Part shown: positions 36,095 through 45,362 of the stretch, in pieces
How positions within the stretch are numbered: the first letter of the stretch is position 1
Layout of the letters: every line of letters starts with the position of its first letter
Notes under the pieces: generated by a model
Database searches by the model: none
Seen by the model: the letters and a program-made list of their open reading frames with translations, nothing else
Told to the model about the DNA's origin: nothing
Translations under genes and position numbers: made by a program
NCBI RefSeq assembly: GCF_001875655.1
Contig: NZ_MKEQ01000001.1
Span: forward strand, 1,550,001-1,614,000
Length of the DNA stretch: 64,000 bases
Direction: 5' to 3'
Origin: Enterobacter hormaechei ATCC 49162
GTDB lineage: Bacteria > Pseudomonadota > Gammaproteobacteria > Enterobacterales > Enterobacteriaceae

Positions 36095-36885
36095 CAGATT
36101 CAACCACCCGCTTGCGCGGCGAAAACTTGACCCTCGGCTACGGCAAAAAGATCATTGCCCGTGATTTATCCGTCGCCATTCCGGACGGCCACTTCACCGC
36201 CATTATTGGTCCGAACGGCTGCGGCAAATCGACACTGCTGCGCACGCTGAGCCGCCTGATGACGCCGGTTGAGGGCAGCGTGTATCTCGACGGGGAGCAG
36301 ATCCAGCGCTTCGCCAGCAAAGAAGTGGCGCGCCGAATTGGTCTGCTGGCGCAAAACGCCACTACGCCGGGAGACATTACGGTACAGGAGCTGGTCTCGC
36401 GCGGACGCTACCCGCACCAGCCGCTGTTTACCCGCTGGCGCAAAGAGGACGACGAGGCGGTGAAGCGCGCGATGCAGGCGACGGGGATCACCGATCTCGC
36501 GCAGCAAAGCGTGGACACCCTCTCCGGCGGACAGCGCCAGCGGGCGTGGATCGCCATGGTGCTGGCGCAGGAAACCGCCATTATGCTGCTGGACGAGCCA
36601 ACGACCTGGCTCGATATCAGCCATCAGATTGACCTGCTGGAGTTGCTGAGCGAGCTGAACCGCACGCAGGGGTATACCCTGGCGGCGGTGCTGCACGACT
36701 TAAATCAGGCGTGCCGCTACGCGACGCATCTGATTGCCTTGCGAGACGGCGAAATTGTGGCGCAGGGCGCGCCGAAGGAGATTGTGACGCCGGATCTGAT
36801 CGCGCAGATCTACGGCATGCGCTGCATGATTATCGAGGATCCGGTGGCGGGTACGCCGTTGGTGGTGCCGTTGGGTCGGCGGTAA
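36091..36885 (+). CDS. fepC: Ferric enterobactin ABC ATPase FepC
   Basis: A 264-aa ATPase that drives FepBDG import. Walker A is GPNGCGKSTLL, the signature LSGGQRQRAW and Walker B IMLLDEPTTWLD, with the switch histidine in VLHDLNQA. ATG 36091 overlaps the fepG stop. It ends seven residues short of the E. coli length. fepE, which follows in E. coli, is absent: only repeats lie before entF. Confidence 0.96.
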   Translation: MTDSTTRLRGENLTLGYGKKIIARDLSVAIPDGHFTAIIGPNGCGKSTLLRTLSRLMTPVEGSVYLDGEQIQRFASKEVARRIGLLAQNATTPGDITVQELVSRGRYPHQPLFTRWRKEDDEAVKRAMQATGITDLAQQSVDTLSGGQRQRAWIAMVLAQETAIMLLDEPTTWLDISHQIDLLELLSELNRTQGYTLAAVLHDLNQACRYATHLIALRDGEIVAQGAPKEIVTPDLIAQIYGMRCMIIEDPVAGTPLVVPLGRR

Positions 36886-36888
36886 TTG

Positions 36889-36961
36889 CCGGGTGGCGGC
36901 TACGCCTTACCCGGCCTACATTTTGCTCCCGTAGGCCCGGTAAGCGCAGCGCCACCGGGCA
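36889..36961. repeat. Paired GTAGGCC-type repeat between fepC and entF
   Basis: GCCGGGTGGCGGCTACGCC followed by TTACCCGGCCTAC and then, in reverse, GTAGGCCCGGTAAGCGCAGC. It fills the whole 82-base gap between the convergent fepC and entF stop codons. Confidence 0.78.
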
Positions 36962-36967
36962 TTTGCA

Positions 36968-39900
36968 CTATCCTAAAATTTCCTTCAGTACCGGCCCTAT
37001 CTTCTCAAACGCCTGCGGTGAAATGATATCCACGTGGGCGCAGTCCTGACTGTACACCTCCAGCTCACTCACCCACGGCGACCACGCAACATGCGGATCC
37101 ATCGTTCGCGTGCGCTCGGCAACAAACAGCGTTGCTTTGCCGTTAAACCGCGCGCTGTGCGCCGTGGTAAGCAGTCGCACCGCGTCCGCGTAGTTGCCTT
37201 CAATGGCATTAAACAACTCGCCGGAGCCCTGCCCCTGCTGGGCGGCGATAAACGCCTGACGTTCGCGTTCGATCTCCGCCAGTACCTCCGGATCGAGGCC
37301 GTTGGCCTCTTTCTCCGACCAGTTCTGGGTTTCCGGCGGCCAGGTATCCAGCAGGCCGAGGAACGCCACCGCTTCACCCTGCTCGCGCAGACGGGCGGCA
37401 ATGCCCTGCGCCAGCGTGCCGCCGAGGGAATAGCCGAACAGATAATACGGCCCCTGCGGCTGCTGCTTACACAACGTAGCCAGGTGGTGCTCAATGACCC
37501 CATCCAGATCCGCACACTGCTGCATCGGCCCGTCAGGTCGGGGAGACTGAATGCCGACGATTGACCAGCGCGGGCTGAGGTAGCGCGCCAGCACGCTAAA
37601 CTGCCAGGCAAAGCCGGACGCCGGATGGAAGCAGAACAGCGTCGGCCCGCTGCTTTCACGCAGCGGGAGAAGAGTTTCATACCCCAGACGCTGCGCCTGC
37701 TCGTCGCTCATCTGCGAGTCCAGCAGCGCGCTGAGCTTGCTCACCGTCGAGGCGACCATAACCTGCCCCGGCGTGACCTTGCGGTTAAACGCGCGGCTGA
37801 GCTGAGCCGCGAGGCGCATCGCCAGCAACGAGTGACCGCCGAGGGCAAAGAAGTCGGCTTCGATATCGTTCACCGCGCAGCCCAGCAGGAGAGAAAACGC
37901 CTGCGCGACGGCGACTTCGGTTTCCGTCTCCGGCGCGCGGCCGGAGGTTTTACTGGTCAGCTCCGGCAGCGGCAGCGCCTTGCGATCCAGCTTGCCGTTG
38001 GCGCTTAACGGCAGCGCACTGATTTGCAGCACCACCACCGGCACCATATGCGGCGGCAGCCGGGCTTTAAGTGATTCAAGAAGCGCATCGCGATCCAGCG
38101 GTAAGCCGGATTCAGAAACCACATAGCCCACCAGCTGGCGGGCATCCCCGCCCGTGGCTGCGGCCTGGTTGAACACGCAGGCGTGCGCCACGGCCTGAGC
38201 CACGTCCGGCAGCGCGAGCATCGCCCGGTCAATTTCGCCCAGCTCAATGCGCTGACCGCGGATTTTGAGCTGGTCATCGCTGCGGCCCAGATATTCCACC
38301 GCGCCGTTGTCCAGCCAGCGGGCAACGTCGCCGGTGCGGTACATGCGCTCACCGGGGACGAACGGATCGGCGATAAAGCGGCTGGCGGTGAGGTCCGGAC
38401 GGTCCAGATACCCCTGCGCCAGCTGAATGCCGGTGAGATACAGATCCCCCGCCACGCCAAACGGCACCGGGCGCATCATTGCGTCCAGAATGCGCAGCCC
38501 CGTATTCCACACCGGGAAGCCGATCGGCACGCTGTTGCCCTCCACCGCCGCCAGTTCAGGGCCAAACGCCGGATACCAGCTGACGTCCACCGCCGCTTCG
38601 GTCGGGCCGTAGAGGTTGTGCAGCGGTACATGAGTGAGCTGCTCCCACTCGCGGCACAGCGCGGTGGGCAGCGCCTCGCCGCTACAGAAGACCTGCTTCA
38701 GCGTATTGCAGCAGTCCACGTTTTCCGGCGTCAGCGAGGCGACAAACGCCGCCAGCATCGACGGCACGAAGTGGGTGGTGGTTACGCCATATTCTGCGAA
38801 GAAACGCTGCATCGCCTGCGGATCGCGGTGCGCGTCCGGCTCGGCCATCACCAGCTTCGCCCCGGCGATAAACGGCCACCAGAACTCCCACACCGACACG
38901 TCAAAGCTGCACGGCGTTTTCTGCGCCACCACGTCATGCGCCGCCAGTGGATAATGATCCTGCATCCATTTCAGGCGGTTAACGATGGCGGTATGCCCAA
39001 CCATGACCCCTTTCGGGCGTCCCGTCGAACCGGAGGTGAAGATGATGTACGCGGTCTGCTCCGGCTTCGCCAGCCGCAGAGGTTCAGCATCGGTGGTTGG
39101 TAATAGCATGTTGTAACTAAAAGCAGGAATAGGCAGATCGCTAAAGCGCGGGAGCTGCTCGTCGGTGGTAATGAGCAACGAAGGTTTGGCATCCTCCAGC
39201 ATCATCCGCAGACGGTCGTCCGGGTAACCGGTATCCAGCGGCAGCCACGCGGCCCCTGCTTCAACAATGCCGTGCAGCGCCAGGGTCAGAAACATCGAGC
39301 GCGGGAGGGCCACCGCCACGCTGTCGCCCGGCTTCACGCCGCGTTCGCGCAGCAGGTTTGCCAGCGCGACCACCTGCTCGCGCATCTGACGATAGCTGAG
39401 TTCAATACGGGCATCCGCCAGCGCGGGGGCGTCCGGCGTTTTGCCTGCCTGCTCCGCCACCAGATCCGCCAGCGTGGTGGACGGTAGCGCCAGCCCGGTA
39501 TCGTTGATGCGCGCCAGCTGTGTGTATTCCTGCTCAGAAACCGTTTCCACCTCACCGCAGCGCAGGTCAGGGTTGGCCGCAAACTGCGTCAGCATCGCGT
39601 CCAGGCGCGCCGCGTGACGCTTCAGCGTCGCCTCGTCGTAACGCTGCTTATTGGCGAGGATCTCAATGCTCAAGCCACCCTGCTCGTCCGGGAACAGCGC
39701 CAGCTCCAGATCGTTCACCGGGCCGGTTGCCAGCGTGTGGGTGATAGCCTCCACGCCGTCGAGATCCAGCTGATAATCGAACACTTTGACGTTCAGCACC
39801 GGGCCGAACAGGGCTTCGTCGCCCGCGGCCTTCCCGCTGTCGCGCACGATCTGCTCGGCGTCGTAACGCTGATGGCGGCGCATTTTTTTCAGCTGGTTCG

Positions 39901-40825
39901 CCAGACGCAGCGCCAGTTCCGGCAGGCTCTCCTGCGGGTTAATATTCACCGCCAGAGGCAGGACGTTGAGCACCGGGCCGGTCGCGGTCAGCGCGGCAGA
40001 CCCCATGCGGCGCATAAAGATAAACCCGGCGGCGTAATCCAGCCGTCCGGTCAGGCGGCCCAGCCACAGCGCCACCAGCGCAAGGACCAGATCGGTGCGC
40101 TGCACCTGCCCTGCCGCCTGTGCAATCTGGCTAAAGGCGCGAGCGTCAATTGCAATTTTCAGGCGCAGGATGTCGGTGGTGGCGGCGCGTCCCGGCAAGG
40201 GCGCGGAGGAGAGCGAGACCGGAGAAGGCAACTGCCTGCGCTGCTCGGCCCAGAAGGCACCGTCACGCAGATACGCCTCGCTGTCGCGATAGCGCTGATA
40301 CTCTTCCACCACCTCGGCAAACGGCGTAAACGGGGAGACAGGCGTCGGTTCACCCTTTATCCACGCAGCGTAAATGGCGGCGATCTGACGGGTAATGGCC
40401 GGGAAACTGAAGCCATCCACTACCAGATGGTGATAACGCTGATACCAGTACCAGTGACTTTCGCCCACCTGAATCAACTGGTGAAACGCCAGCGGCTGAC
40501 CGCTGTCGACGCGCAGGTTCTGGTTGAGATCGGCCTCCATCAGCGCCACGGCGGCGTCGTGGGAGTCAACGCGCACGATGGACGGCTCCGGCAGGATCAT
40601 GGCCTCATCAACCCACTGCCACACCTCGCCGTTATCCTCGGTGAAACGCATCCGCAGGGTGTCGGCCTGCATCATGCCTTCCGCAATGGCTTTTGCCAGC
40701 AATGGTGCGTCGACAGCGCCTTTCAGTTCGGTGTAGTGCGCCACGCTCCAGGCGTTTGGCAGGGAGGAAAGCTGCTCTGCCATCCAGATCCCCGGCTGGG
40801 CGGCGACGAGAGGAAGACGGTTCAT
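36968..40825 (-). CDS. entF: Enterobactin synthase EntF (nonribosomal peptide synthetase)
   Basis: A 1285-aa single-module NRPS that joins serine to dihydroxybenzoate, trimerises and cyclises the product. Domains in order: condensation (1 to about 430, active site HHLVVDG at 132-138), serine adenylation (about 440-955, TSGSTGRPKG at 597-606, NGKLDRKAL at the end), peptidyl carrier (phosphopantetheine Ser999 in FFALGGHSL) and thioesterase (about 1055-1285, GYSLGG with Ser1133). It lies in fes-ybdZ-entF; its ATG overlaps the ybdZ stop. It needs EntD for carrier loading and YbdZ as an MbtH-type helper. Confidence 0.97.
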   Translation of the reverse strand: MNRLPLVAAQPGIWMAEQLSSLPNAWSVAHYTELKGAVDAPLLAKAIAEGMMQADTLRMRFTEDNGEVWQWVDEAMILPEPSIVRVDSHDAAVALMEADLNQNLRVDSGQPLAFHQLIQVGESHWYWYQRYHHLVVDGFSFPAITRQIAAIYAAWIKGEPTPVSPFTPFAEVVEEYQRYRDSEAYLRDGAFWAEQRRQLPSPVSLSSAPLPGRAATTDILRLKIAIDARAFSQIAQAAGQVQRTDLVLALVALWLGRLTGRLDYAAGFIFMRRMGSAALTATGPVLNVLPLAVNINPQESLPELALRLANQLKKMRRHQRYDAEQIVRDSGKAAGDEALFGPVLNVKVFDYQLDLDGVEAITHTLATGPVNDLELALFPDEQGGLSIEILANKQRYDEATLKRHAARLDAMLTQFAANPDLRCGEVETVSEQEYTQLARINDTGLALPSTTLADLVAEQAGKTPDAPALADARIELSYRQMREQVVALANLLRERGVKPGDSVAVALPRSMFLTLALHGIVEAGAAWLPLDTGYPDDRLRMMLEDAKPSLLITTDEQLPRFSDLPIPAFSYNMLLPTTDAEPLRLAKPEQTAYIIFTSGSTGRPKGVMVGHTAIVNRLKWMQDHYPLAAHDVVAQKTPCSFDVSVWEFWWPFIAGAKLVMAEPDAHRDPQAMQRFFAEYGVTTTHFVPSMLAAFVASLTPENVDCCNTLKQVFCSGEALPTALCREWEQLTHVPLHNLYGPTEAAVDVSWYPAFGPELAAVEGNSVPIGFPVWNTGLRILDAMMRPVPFGVAGDLYLTGIQLAQGYLDRPDLTASRFIADPFVPGERMYRTGDVARWLDNGAVEYLGRSDDQLKIRGQRIELGEIDRAMLALPDVAQAVAHACVFNQAAATGGDARQLVGYVVSESGLPLDRDALLESLKARLPPHMVPVVVLQISALPLSANGKLDRKALPLPELTSKTSGRAPETETEVAVAQAFSLLLGCAVNDIEADFFALGGHSLLAMRLAAQLSRAFNRKVTPGQVMVASTVSKLSALLDSQMSDEQAQRLGYETLLPLRESSGPTLFCFHPASGFAWQFSVLARYLSPRWSIVGIQSPRPDGPMQQCADLDGVIEHHLATLCKQQPQGPYYLFGYSLGGTLAQGIAARLREQGEAVAFLGLLDTWPPETQNWSEKEANGLDPEVLAEIERERQAFIAAQQGQGSGELFNAIEGNYADAVRLLTTAHSARFNGKATLFVAERTRTMDPHVAWSPWVSELEVYSQDCAHVDIISPQAFEKIGPVLKEILG

Positions 40826-41034
40826 GCGCGCTCCCCCGCAAAATAAGACGGCTCAAGCGTCTGCCAGTATTCTGCCAGCCACTGCTGGCACGCCTCCTGA
40901 GATTGCGGTTCGCAGACCACGCGCCAGCCCGCGGGCAGCCCGCACTGCTGCGGCCACAGGCTGTATTGCCCGTGGTCATTTTGCAAAATGGCGAACTGTC
41001 CCTGCGGATTATCGAAAGGATTGCTGAATTCCAT
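40822..41034 (-). CDS. ybdZ: MbtH-like protein YbdZ
   Basis: A 70-aa MbtH-family chaperone that binds and stabilises the adenylation domain of EntF. The family signature is visible as NPFDNPQGQFAILQNDHGQYSLWP and the tryptophan-rich LPAGWRVVCEP ... WLAEYWQTLEP. It lies 10 bases after fes, and its stop codon overlaps the entF ATG. Confidence 0.95.
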   Translation of the reverse strand: MEFSNPFDNPQGQFAILQNDHGQYSLWPQQCGLPAGWRVVCEPQSQEACQQWLAEYWQTLEPSYFAGERA

Positions 41035-41044
41035 ACAGACTCCG

Positions 41045-42244
41045 TTAGTGAATAAGCGGCTGCCAGAGGGTCATCAGCCCCTGCGTCAGCCCACCGCGCC
41101 AGCAAAGCGCATCGTGTCCGCCGTCAACCTGACGCCAGAAAACCGGCTGCTGCGTGTGTAGTTCGGCGAGGATCGCCTGGTTTGCGCGCAAGATAAGCGG
41201 CTCGTTGCGCCCGGCCTCAAGGACGATGCGCAACCCGCGTGCGGTTTTTTCACCCGCTTTGAGTTGTTCGATGAGCAGCCCGTCCTGCGGTGCGCCGCGG
41301 TGCGGCCACCAGTAGGATCCGGACTGGCTGAGGATGCAGCCAAAACGCTGCGGCCAGTTGAGGCCAGCATAAAGCGAAGAAAGCCCGCCGAAGCTCTGGC
41401 CTGCCACCACGGTACGGTCGGGGCGGTCGCTGAACGGGGCAATGTTGTTTACCTGCGGGAGAAGTTCGTCCTGCACCGCCAGCCAGAAATCGGGGTTACA
41501 CGGCAGCTCGCGGCTGCGGTGTGCGGTGTCAATGACGTCGATTAAGACATAGACCGCAGGGGGCAGCTTGCCGTCGCGCGTGAGTGACGCCAGCGCAGGC
41601 CAGACGGGCATGCTTTCGGCCCAGAACTGCCCGTCGAGCAGCACCGCCAGCGGGCGATCGGGGCGGTCATCCCCGGTGGTAAAAATCCAGACGCGGCGAC
41701 GGTTCTTCAGACGCGCGCTGTGCCACTCAATGCAGACAGGCTTTTTGTAAGGGGCATCGGGATGGTTCCAGCCCGGCTGTACGGGTGCGTCCGGCATCTC
41801 CAGCGCCGAGACGGCGTGCCCGCGCCCGCCGCGCCAGCTCTGCGCATTTAGCGGGTCGGAAATCGCGTGCGGCAGCAGCTTACGCCAGCCTTCGCGCAAT
41901 GCCATGCGGTCCGGCTGCGCGCCATCAAACACTGCATCGGCAAAATCATTTTCATTATCGGAGGGAATAAAACAGTAGCTCCCGCGCCATTCGGGGCTGA
42001 ACTCCCCCTGCCACTGCCAGACGTCGGTATCCGGGATGCGTTCAAGGGATTGCGGACGGGCATTCTGATGGTGATCGGTCACGCCGGTGACGTAGAGCCA
42101 GACGCGTTTCACCGTGGATGTTTTCTGCGTGCCTGCCGGGTCCCGCCACCAGAAAGTGACGCGATAGTTATCCTGATGACGTTCCCATTCCGGCCCGTTT
42201 TTCGCCTGCCACCACGCTTCACTTCCGGTTGTTAACGCCGTCAC
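41045..42244 (-). CDS. fes: Enterochelin esterase Fes
   Basis: A 399-aa cytoplasmic alpha/beta-hydrolase that cleaves ferric enterobactin so that iron can be reduced and released. The nucleophile serine is in VVAGQSFGGLSSLYAGL, and the catalytic histidine near the end in VDGGHDALCWRGGL. The reading frame is open far upstream; I chose GTG at 42244 (VTALTTGSEAWW) because homology and the E. coli length (400 aa) begin there. It is the first gene of fes-ybdZ-entF and divergent from fepA. Confidence 0.93.
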   Translation of the reverse strand: MTALTTGSEAWWQAKNGPEWERHQDNYRVTFWWRDPAGTQKTSTVKRVWLYVTGVTDHHQNARPQSLERIPDTDVWQWQGEFSPEWRGSYCFIPSDNENDFADAVFDGAQPDRMALREGWRKLLPHAISDPLNAQSWRGGRGHAVSALEMPDAPVQPGWNHPDAPYKKPVCIEWHSARLKNRRRVWIFTTGDDRPDRPLAVLLDGQFWAESMPVWPALASLTRDGKLPPAVYVLIDVIDTAHRSRELPCNPDFWLAVQDELLPQVNNIAPFSDRPDRTVVAGQSFGGLSSLYAGLNWPQRFGCILSQSGSYWWPHRGAPQDGLLIEQLKAGEKTARGLRIVLEAGRNEPLILRANQAILAELHTQQPVFWRQVDGGHDALCWRGGLTQGLMTLWQPLIH

Positions 42245-42295
42245 CCTTATAACCCCATGTTTCACAGTCTTTTTTGTTTCAGAGCAAATTTTATT

Positions 42296-42326
42296 GATAA
42301 TATTATTGATAACTATTTGCATTTGC
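42296..42326. promoter_or_regulatory. Fur-box region between fes and fepA
   Basis: Two adjacent partial Fur boxes, GATAATATTATTGATAACT (42296, 12/19) and GATAACTATTTGCATTTGC (42308, 11/19), lie in the AT-rich divergent gap where E. coli has its fepA-fes Fur operator. Each match is modest, but the overlapping arrangement and location support the call. Confidence 0.65.
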
Positions 42327-42389
42327 AATAGCGTAATGCCCGCGCTGTGGGAAGCGCGTTCATAAATAACCATAAAAGCGGGACGTACA

Positions 42390-44630
42390 ATGAATAAGAA
42401 GATTCACTCTCTGGCCTTGCTGGTCAATTTAGGGATTTATGGCGTCGCGCTGCCCGCCATGGCAGACGACAACACCGCCTCCGCGCAGCACGAAGACACC
42501 ATGGTGATCACCGCCGCCGAGCAGAATTTGCAGGCGCCGGGCGTGTCGACCATCACCGCCGATGAGATCCGCAAAAACCCGCCCGCGCGGGACGTGGCGG
42601 AAATCATCCGCACCATGCCGGGCGTTAACCTGACCGGCAACTCCACCAGCGGCCAGCGCGGGAACAACCGTCAGATTGACATTCGCGGCATGGGCCCGGA
42701 AAACACCCTGATCCTGATCGACGGCAAGCCGGTCACCAGCCGCAACTCCATCCGTCTGGGCTGGCGTGGCGAGCGCGATACGCGCGGTGATACCGGCTGG
42801 GTGCCGCCGGAGATGATCGAACGCATCGAAGTGATCCGCGGCCCGGCTGCGGCCCGCTACGGTAACGGCGCGGCAGGCGGCGTGGTAAACATCATCACCA
42901 AAAAATTCGACGACCAGTGGCACGGCTCCTGGAACACCTACCTGAACGCGCCTGAACATAAAGACGAAGGTTCCACCAAACGCACCAACTTCAGCCTGAG
43001 CGGTCCGCTGGGCGGCGACTTCAGCTTCCGTATGTTCGGTAACCTGGACAAAACCCAGGCCGACGCGTGGGACATCAACCAGGGTCACCAGTCCGAGCGC
43101 ACGGGCGCTTACGCCAACACCTTGCCCGCAGGGCGTGAAGGTGTAGAGAACAAAGACATCAACGGCGTGGTGCGCTGGGACTTCGCGCCGATGCAGTCGC
43201 TGGAGTTTGAAGCAGGCTACAGCCGCCAGAACAACCTGTATGCGGGCGATACGCAGAACACCAACAACGACAACGCGCTGGTGAAGAAAAACTACGGTAA
43301 AGAGACGAACCGTATCTATCGTCAGAACTTCGCGGTGACCTGGAACGGCGGCTGGGACAACGGCATTACCACCAGCAACTGGGCGCAGTACGAGCACACC
43401 CGCAACTCCCGCCTGGGCGAAGGGCTGGCGGGCGGGACGGAAGGCCTGTTCAACAGCAATAAATTCACCGACACCGATCTGGCCGACGTGATGCTGCACA
43501 GTGAAATCAACCTGCCGATTGATTTCATCGTCAACCAGAACCTGACGCTGGGTACCGAGTGGAACCAGCAGCGGATGAAGGACTCCACCTCGTTCTCGCA
43601 AACCCAGCAGGGCGGCACCATCCCGGGCATGAGCGAAGACCGTAGCCCGTACACCTCAGCGGAGATCTTCTCCCTGTTCGCTGAAAACAACATGGAGCTG
43701 ACCGACAGCACCATGCTGACCCCTGCCCTGCGCTTCGATCACCACACCATCGTCGGCAATAACTGGAGCCCGTCGCTCAACCTGTCGCAAGGTCTTGGCG
43801 ATGACTTCACCCTGAAGATGGGCATTGCGCGCGCCTATAAAGCACCAAGCCTGTACCAGACCAACCCGAACTACCTGCTCTACAGTAAAGGCCAGGGCTG
43901 CTACGCCAGTTCCGACGGCGTGGGCTGCTACATGATGGGTAACGACGATCTGAAAGCCGAAACCAGCATTAACAAAGAGATTGGCCTGGAGTGGAAACGC
44001 GACGGCTGGCTGGCGGGCGTGACCTGGTTCCGCAACGACTACCGCAACAAAATTGAAGCGGGCTACGCGCCGATTGGCCAGACGTCCACCAGCAAAGTCA
44101 CCACCGATATCTACCAGTGGGAAAACGTGCCGAAGGCGGTGGTGGAAGGTCTGGAAGGCTCCCTGAACGTGCCGGTCAGCGACACGATTAACTGGACCAA
44201 TAACATCACCTATATGCTGCAAAGCAAGAACAAGGAGACCGGCGACCGTCTGTCGATCATCCCGGAGTATACGCTGAACTCAACCCTGAGCTGGCAGGTA
44301 CGCCAGGATGTGTCATTGCAGTCGACCTTCACCTGGTACGGCAAGCAGCAGCCGAAGAAATACAACTACAAGGGCCAGCCGGTGACCGGGTCTGAGAAAG
44401 ACGAAGTCAGCCCGTACAGCATCGTTGGCCTGAGCGCGACCTGGGACGTGACCAAAAACGTCAGCCTGACCGGCGGCGTGGATAACGTCTTCGACAAGCG
44501 CCAGTGGCGCGCAGGTAATGCCCAGACGACCGGAAATGCCACCACCGGTGCGTATATGTACGGTGCGGGTGCGTATACGTATAATGAACCGGGTCGCACC
44601 TGGTACATGAGCGTCAATACGCGTTTTTAA
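42390..44630 (+). CDS. fepA: TonB-dependent ferric enterobactin receptor FepA
   Basis: A 746-aa outer-membrane receptor. The signal peptide is about residues 1-25 (ending LPAMA), followed by a TonB box region (EDTMVITAAEQ), the plug domain (about 30-175, RQIDIRGMGPENTLILIDGKPV) and a 22-strand barrel that ends with the outer-membrane terminal phenylalanine (SVNTRF). It binds ferric enterobactin and also commonly serves as a colicin B/D receptor. GGGACGTACA precedes the ATG. entD follows on the same strand after a 57-base gap holding a repeat. Confidence 0.96.
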   Translation: MNKKIHSLALLVNLGIYGVALPAMADDNTASAQHEDTMVITAAEQNLQAPGVSTITADEIRKNPPARDVAEIIRTMPGVNLTGNSTSGQRGNNRQIDIRGMGPENTLILIDGKPVTSRNSIRLGWRGERDTRGDTGWVPPEMIERIEVIRGPAAARYGNGAAGGVVNIITKKFDDQWHGSWNTYLNAPEHKDEGSTKRTNFSLSGPLGGDFSFRMFGNLDKTQADAWDINQGHQSERTGAYANTLPAGREGVENKDINGVVRWDFAPMQSLEFEAGYSRQNNLYAGDTQNTNNDNALVKKNYGKETNRIYRQNFAVTWNGGWDNGITTSNWAQYEHTRNSRLGEGLAGGTEGLFNSNKFTDTDLADVMLHSEINLPIDFIVNQNLTLGTEWNQQRMKDSTSFSQTQQGGTIPGMSEDRSPYTSAEIFSLFAENNMELTDSTMLTPALRFDHHTIVGNNWSPSLNLSQGLGDDFTLKMGIARAYKAPSLYQTNPNYLLYSKGQGCYASSDGVGCYMMGNDDLKAETSINKEIGLEWKRDGWLAGVTWFRNDYRNKIEAGYAPIGQTSTSKVTTDIYQWENVPKAVVEGLEGSLNVPVSDTINWTNNITYMLQSKNKETGDRLSIIPEYTLNSTLSWQVRQDVSLQSTFTWYGKQQPKKYNYKGQPVTGSEKDEVSPYSIVGLSATWDVTKNVSLTGGVDNVFDKRQWRAGNAQTTGNATTGAYMYGAGAYTYNEPGRTWYMSVNTRF

Positions 44631-44644
44631 GGCACTGAAATCCT

Positions 44645-44682
44645 TCCCTCTCCCCTCCGGGGAGAGGGTCAGGGTGAGGGGA
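44645..44682. repeat. GGGGAGAGGG-type repeat between fepA and entD
   Basis: CCCTCTCCCCTCC / GGGGAGAGGG hairpin followed by TCAGGGTGAGGGG. The last GAGGGG lies seven bases before the entD ATG and can serve as its ribosome-binding site, so this copy seems to have been co-opted as a translation signal. Confidence 0.7.
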
Positions 44683-44687
44683 AAACC

Positions 44688-45362
44688 ATGCACACCACCC
44701 ACAGCACATTTTCTCTCGCCGGCCACACCCTCCACCGCATCACCTTCGACCCCGCCACCTTTACCGACGCCGATCTCCTCTGGCTCCCCCACCACGCACT
44801 GCTCGCTGACGCCGGACGCAAACGCAAGGCCGACCACCTGGCAGGCCGCATCGCCGCCGCACATGCATTGAACGATCGCCCCGTTCCCGGCATCGGTCCC
44901 AGCGGGGAACCGCTCTGGCCGGAGGACGTTTCCGGCAGCATCACCCACAGCGGCACGCAGGCCATGGCAGTGGTGGTCCGTGATCGACAGGCGCTTATCG
45001 GCATTGATTGCGAAGCGATCCTGCCCGAATACGAAGCCAGAGAAATAAAGGATGGGATCGTCGATGCGCAGGAAGAACGTGTGCTTACCCGTACGGAATA
45101 CCCGTTCGCCCTCGCCCTGACGCTGGCGTTCAGCGCCAAAGAGAGCCTGTTCAAGGCCCTCTTTCCGCGGGTGAAATCATATATGGGCTTTGACTGCGCC
45201 CGCGTCACCATGCTCGATGACAGCACGCTTACCCTGGCGTTAACCCGCCCGCTGGCAGACTACACCGAAGGCGCCACCTTCACCCTGCACTGGCAGCTGC
45301 ACGGTGAGCAGGCGATCACCCTGTTGTCACACGCTCCTGCCGACGGGCCTTCACGCTGGTAA
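44688..45362 (+). CDS. entD: Enterobactin synthase phosphopantetheinyl transferase EntD
   Basis: A 224-aa Sfp-type phosphopantetheinyl transferase that activates the carrier domains of EntB and EntF. The magnesium-binding motifs are IGIDCE (conserved GxD) and FSAKESLFKALFP (the WxxKEA-like helix); AGRKRKADHLAGRIAAAHAL and GSITHSG are further family segments. The C terminus runs about ten residues past the E. coli end and overlaps the convergent sitD gene by 47 bases. Its likely ribosome-binding site lies in the repeat element upstream. Confidence 0.93.
   Translation: MHTTHSTFSLAGHTLHRITFDPATFTDADLLWLPHHALLADAGRKRKADHLAGRIAAAHALNDRPVPGIGPSGEPLWPEDVSGSITHSGTQAMAVVVRDRQALIGIDCEAILPEYEAREIKDGIVDAQEERVLTRTEYPFALALTLAFSAKESLFKALFPRVKSYMGFDCARVTMLDDSTLTLALTRPLADYTEGATFTLHWQLHGEQAITLLSHAPADGPSRW

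Noticed and set aside
39614..40846. Open frame of 410 codons on the plus strand
   Set aside because: It is antisense to the condensation domain of entF and has the Arg/Gln/His-rich composition of a shadow frame with no recognisable domain.
42429..43601. Open frame of 390 codons on the minus strand
   Set aside because: It is antisense to fepA, which is complete with signal peptide and terminal phenylalanine.
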